Part shown: positions 7,092 to 9,620 of the stretch, in pieces | Position numbering within the stretch: the first letter of the stretch is position 1 | How the letters are laid out: every line of letters begins with the position of its first letter | From: Chloroflexota bacterium | GTDB taxonomy: Bacteria; Chloroflexota; Dehalococcoidia; Lucifugimonadales; Lucifugimonadaceae | DNA: 9,620 nucleotides | Direction of reading: 5' to 3' | Assembly: GCA_002712125.1 (NCBI GenBank) | Contig: PASL01000004.1 | Location: 25,539 to 35,158, forward strand | Position numbers and translations under genes: made by a program | Notes under the pieces: generated by a model | Told to the model about the DNA's origin: nothing | Database searches by the model: none | Seen by the model: the letters and a program-made list of their open reading frames with translations, nothing else

Positions 7092-7514
7092 TTACATCTC
7101 CTGAGAAATTTCTATTAAATTACCATCTGGATCTCTTATATAAATTGATAAAATTTCACCTTCTGCACCATTTCTTTTTACTGGTCCATCTTCTAATTCA
7201 ATTCCATTACCAATCAAATAATCAATCCAATCGTTTACAGAGGTATTAGACAAAAAGCATATATCACTAGAGCCTGAAGTTGGCTTTTTTGCATGAGGTT
7301 TATGTTTATTGTCAACTGAATGAATATTAATTTTTTGGTTTCCAAAATCAAAAGAAATTCGTTTTGTATTATCGTTTTTAGCAGTATAAAAACGTAATTT
7401 CATGTTAAGAACATCCTTGTAAAAATAAACTGTTTTGTCTATGTTTTGAACTGTAAGAACTATGTGATCAATAGACTTAACTGAAAAAGAAATATTTTTA
7501 TTACTTATTCCCAC
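7092..7514 (-). CDS. VOC (glyoxalase/bleomycin resistance fold) protein, GLOD5-like
   Basis: A small vicinal oxygen chelate protein of 140 residues with two paired beta-alpha-beta modules. It opens with SIDHIVLTVQNIDKTVYFY (14-32), and then has FGNQKINIHSVD (57-68), PTSGSSDICF (78-87), GIELEDGPVKRNGA (104-117) and IYIRDPDGNLIEIS (124-137). The order and wording match the GLOD5 subfamily as I remember it. Likely metal ligands are H17, H65 and E135. The subfamily's substrate is not known to me, so glyoxalase, dioxygenase or resistance roles would all be guesses. The start is a GTG at 7514 overlapping guaA by 10 bases, with a GGA eight bases upstream. No ATG lies near enough to replace it. It ends immediately before the purD ATG, so it is coupled on both sides to purine genes, which hints at but does not prove a linked role. 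Confidence 0.85.
   Translation of the reverse strand: MGISNKNISFSVKSIDHIVLTVQNIDKTVYFYKDVLNMKLRFYTAKNDNTKRISFDFGNQKINIHSVDNKHKPHAKKPTSGSSDICFLSNTSVNDWIDYLIGNGIELEDGPVKRNGAEGEILSIYIRDPDGNLIEISQEM
7098..7102 (-). promoter_or_regulatory. Ribosome binding site for purD inside the VOC gene
   Basis: AGGAG on the minus strand, six bases before the purD ATG at 7091, within the last codons of the preceding VOC gene. It is the strongest Shine-Dalgarno match in the run and confirms the purD start directly after the TAA. Confidence 0.8.
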
Positions 7515-9169
7515 TCTATTGTTCCAGGTGGTTTACTTGTAACATCATATACAACTCTGTTCACATCATTTACCTCATTAACAATTCGGTTTGAAATTTT
7601 TCCTAATAGATCGTATGGTAATTTACTCCAATCAGCAGTCATTGCATCTTGACTATCCACTGACCTAATTGCTACTACGTATTGATAGGTTCTTTTGTCG
7701 CCCATAACTCCAACTGTCTGAGTATTTGTCAGAACTGCAAAAGATTGCCATACTTTTTCATATAAACCTGCAGATTTTATTTCGTTCACAATAATCCAAT
7801 CTGAATCTCTGAGGATTTCAAGCTTTTTTTCTGTTATTTCTCCAATAATTCTAATAGCTAGTCCTGGGCCAGGAAAAGGTTGTCTATAAACATTTTGTTT
7901 AGATAATCCTAATTCAATTCCAGCCAACCTTACCTCATCTTTAAATAAATATCTAAGTGGTTCAATTAATTTAAATTTCATTTTTTCTGGTAAACCACCA
8001 ACATTATGATGAGTCTTAATTTTGTGAGCTTGGCCTGTTTCATTAGTTGTAGACTCTATTACATCAGGGTATAAGGTGCCTTGCGCAAGATAGCCTATAG
8101 TACCTATTTCTTCAGCTACTTCTTCAAAAATATTAATAAATTCAGCTCCTATAATTTTTCTTTTTTCTTCTGGATCTATAATATTTTTCAAAGATTTCAA
8201 AAACCTTTTTTTCCCATCATAAAAAATCACTTTAGCACCAATATTTTTCGTAAAAATATCTCTAATTCTTTCTACTTCACCTTTTCTCATTAGCCCATTA
8301 TCTACAAATATACATGTTAGATTTTCTCCAATTGCCTTATGAATCAAAGCTGCAGTAACAGTAGAATCTACACCTCCAGATAAAGCACAAATCACCTTAT
8401 CGTTTCCTATCCTTTGTCTAATATTTTTAATAGTTTGTGATACAAAATTTTTAGATGTCCAATTGCCACTGGAGTTGCAAATTTTAAATATAAAGTTTTC
8501 TAATATTTTAGTTCCAGTGGGAGTGTGAGCTACTTCTGGATGAAACTGAAGACCATAATACTTCTTATTCTCATCTGAAATAACAGCATCTGGGGAATTA
8601 TCACTAAAAGCTATAGTTTCAAAGCCTATTGGCTTAGTTTCTATTCTGTCTCCATGACTCATCCACACTGTTAGATCATCATCAATTTCAGCAAGAATCT
8701 TACTACTTTTATTTTTATGTATTACAGTGTGACCATACTCTCTTTTTTGCCCAGGAATCACGCCTCCACCAAGTTGATGCGCAATTATTTGCATACCATA
8801 ACATATTCCTAATATGGGCTTATTTGATGCATAAACCCAATTTGGAGCTAGGGGTGCATTTTTATCATAAACACTATTAGGTCCACCTGAGAAGATAAAT
8901 CCTATAACATTTTGCTCATTCATTATCGAAGGATCTGAATCAAAATTTATGATTTCGCAAAAAGTATTTAGTTCTCTTACTCTCCTTGCTATAAGCCTTG
9001 AGTATTGAGACCCAAAATCTAAAATTACAATCGTCTGATTTTTCGAATCAATTTCTGGGCTATTACCCTTAAGGGTTTGAGATTTAGCAATTTCTAGATA
9101 TGTAGCTAACTCAATATCATCTGAAGTTGATATACGTAGATTATCTTTGTGATTTTTTTCTTGTTTCAT
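7505..9169 (-). CDS. guaA: GMP synthase (glutamine-hydrolysing)
   Basis: Converts XMP to GMP with ATP and glutamine. The class I glutamine amidotransferase domain (about 46-232) has ILDFGSQYS (49-57), nucleophile C123 in GICYGMQ, and H210 with E212 in QFHPEV. The ATP-pyrophosphatase domain carries the P-loop SGGVDS (264-269), and the dimerisation domain has RQPFPGPGLAIR (429-440) and ends in the diagnostic GTIEWE. At 554 residues it exceeds the usual 510-525, all of it in a hydrophilic N-terminal extension of about 40 residues with no membrane segment or motif I recognise. The ATG at 9169 has no Shine-Dalgarno sequence, but no other ATG, GTG or TTG lies in frame before the first domain. It sits 36 bases after the GNAT gene and overlaps the VOC gene by 10 bases. 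The enzyme call is certain; the start is not. Confidence 0.97.
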   Translation of the reverse strand: MKQEKNHKDNLRISTSDDIELATYLEIAKSQTLKGNSPEIDSKNQTIVILDFGSQYSRLIARRVRELNTFCEIINFDSDPSIMNEQNVIGFIFSGGPNSVYDKNAPLAPNWVYASNKPILGICYGMQIIAHQLGGGVIPGQKREYGHTVIHKNKSSKILAEIDDDLTVWMSHGDRIETKPIGFETIAFSDNSPDAVISDENKKYYGLQFHPEVAHTPTGTKILENFIFKICNSSGNWTSKNFVSQTIKNIRQRIGNDKVICALSGGVDSTVTAALIHKAIGENLTCIFVDNGLMRKGEVERIRDIFTKNIGAKVIFYDGKKRFLKSLKNIIDPEEKRKIIGAEFINIFEEVAEEIGTIGYLAQGTLYPDVIESTTNETGQAHKIKTHHNVGGLPEKMKFKLIEPLRYLFKDEVRLAGIELGLSKQNVYRQPFPGPGLAIRIIGEITEKKLEILRDSDWIIVNEIKSAGLYEKVWQSFAVLTNTQTVGVMGDKRTYQYVVAIRSVDSQDAMTADWSKLPYDLLGKISNRIVNEVNDVNRVVYDVTSKPPGTIEWE

Positions 9170-9197
9170 TTATATAAATTATCATTTCCCTAGTAAA
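9169..9197 (-). promoter_or_regulatory. Possible weak promoter at the guaA start
   Basis: On the minus strand TTTACT (plus 9192-9197) and TATAAA (plus 9169-9174) are 17 bases apart, matching 4 of 6 and 5 of 6 bases of the sigma-70 boxes. The second box touches the annotated guaA ATG, so a transcript from here would begin inside the N-terminal extension. Such matches arise easily by chance in AT-rich DNA. Confidence 0.2.
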
Positions 9198-9205
9198 AAA
9201 AAATC

Positions 9206-9620
9206 TTACAATGACGAAATAATATTTTTTTGCATCTTTATGTGTAAAATATCTGCTTCCAAAAATTCATCCCCAACTGTAAAGTATCCGTTTTTCAAAT
9301 AGAATTTTTCTACGTATTTTTGTGCATTTAATTCAACTAATTTTATTTGCTTTTTCTTAAGATGATTTTCGATAAATTGAAGTATTTTACTTCCAATTCC
9401 ATACCTTCTATGTTTTTGCCTTACAGCCATCCTACCTACTTTGTATTTTTCTTCAGAGATTTTTTGTAATCTTGCAGTTGCTACAGGTTGATTTTTATAA
9501 AAAGCAAGTATGTGTTCGCATTTATAATCTAAATTATCTATCTCTATTCGAGGATCAACTCCCTGCTCGCTAATAAAAACTTCTTTTCTAATATCGACAC
9601 AAAGTTGTATTTCTTTTTCT
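9206..9620 (-). CDS. GNAT family N-acetyltransferase, ElaA/YjcF-like (5' end outside window)
   Basis: A GCN5-related acetyltransferase of the ElaA/YjcF type. Only the C-terminal 74 residues follow an ATG (9430), but the frame stays open to the window edge, and reading it back gives a further run with clear family content, so that ATG is internal. The upstream part reads IRKEVFISEQGVDP, then CEHILAFY and QPVATARL, and continues into GRMAVRQKHRRYGIGSKIL, which holds the acetyl-CoA pyrophosphate loop (RRYGIG). The C-terminal half has LNAQKYVEKFYLKNGY and ends EADILHIKM, typical of this subfamily. About 137 residues are visible and perhaps 10 to 20 are missing. The acceptor substrate is unknown. 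It lies 36 bases upstream of guaA on the same strand and may be the first visible gene of the purine run or belong to a separate upstream unit. Confidence 0.85.
   Translation of the reverse strand, partial: EKEIQLCVDIRKEVFISEQGVDPRIEIDNLDYKCEHILAFYKNQPVATARLQKISEEKYKVGRMAVRQKHRRYGIGSKILQFIENHLKKKQIKLVELNAQKYVEKFYLKNGYFTVGDEFLEADILHIKMQKNIISSL

Noticed and set aside
8081..8293. A plus-strand 70-codon frame opposite guaA
   Set aside because: Phe, Tyr and Ser-rich translation is the mirror of Lys and Glu codons in guaA; no start signal or homology pattern.
9195..9203. Run of nine T on the minus strand after the GNAT stop, as a terminator
   Set aside because: No stable stem precedes it; the run is likely chance in an AT-rich gap.
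9206..9430. GNAT protein as a complete 74-residue protein starting at 9430
   Set aside because: The frame continues upstream to the window edge and encodes the N-terminal half of the same acetyltransferase family.

Overview
This window is an ordinary-looking but tightly packed biosynthetic segment from an AT-rich bacterial genome (about 30% G+C by eye, not counted). It holds two convergent runs of genes. All ten complete or near-complete biosynthetic and accessory reading frames are intact in the standard code. I see no mobile element, CRISPR array, tRNA, rRNA or phage gene. The mix suggests a free-living, streamlined bacterium. A low-GC marine Chloroflexota lineage such as SAR202 is my best guess, from the long PurC type, the three-part PurS-type FGAM synthase and a DUF3105 membrane protein. 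That placement is inference and only about even odds.

Plus strand, 1 to 2571: the tail of a histidine operon, in the order hisD (5' end cut off by the window), hisC, hisB. The genes overlap by 8 bases and by 1 base, so they are almost certainly co-transcribed and translationally coupled. HisB makes imidazole acetol phosphate, HisC transaminates it to histidinol phosphate, and HisD carries out the last two oxidations to histidine.

Minus strand, 9620 down to 2573: a purine run read right to left. It starts with a GNAT acetyltransferase (cut by the right edge), then guaA, a GLOD5-like VOC protein, purD, purB, purC, a DUF3105 single-pass membrane protein and purS. PurD, PurC, PurB and the PurS subunit belong to IMP synthesis, and GuaA makes GMP from XMP. 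Gaps are 36, -10, 0, 65, 2, 31 and 2 bases, which fits one operon. purF, purM, purN, purE, purH, purQ and purL are not in the window. The two runs meet tail to tail with a single base between the hisB and purS stop codons.

I found no convincing new biological system. The points most worth a second look are: two non-purine genes (VOC and DUF3105) wedged tightly into the purine run; the DUF3105 protein lacking the two histidines I recall as the hallmark of its family; purS standing apart from purQ and purL; and a GuaA with an N-terminal extension of about 40 residues whose start site is uncertain.
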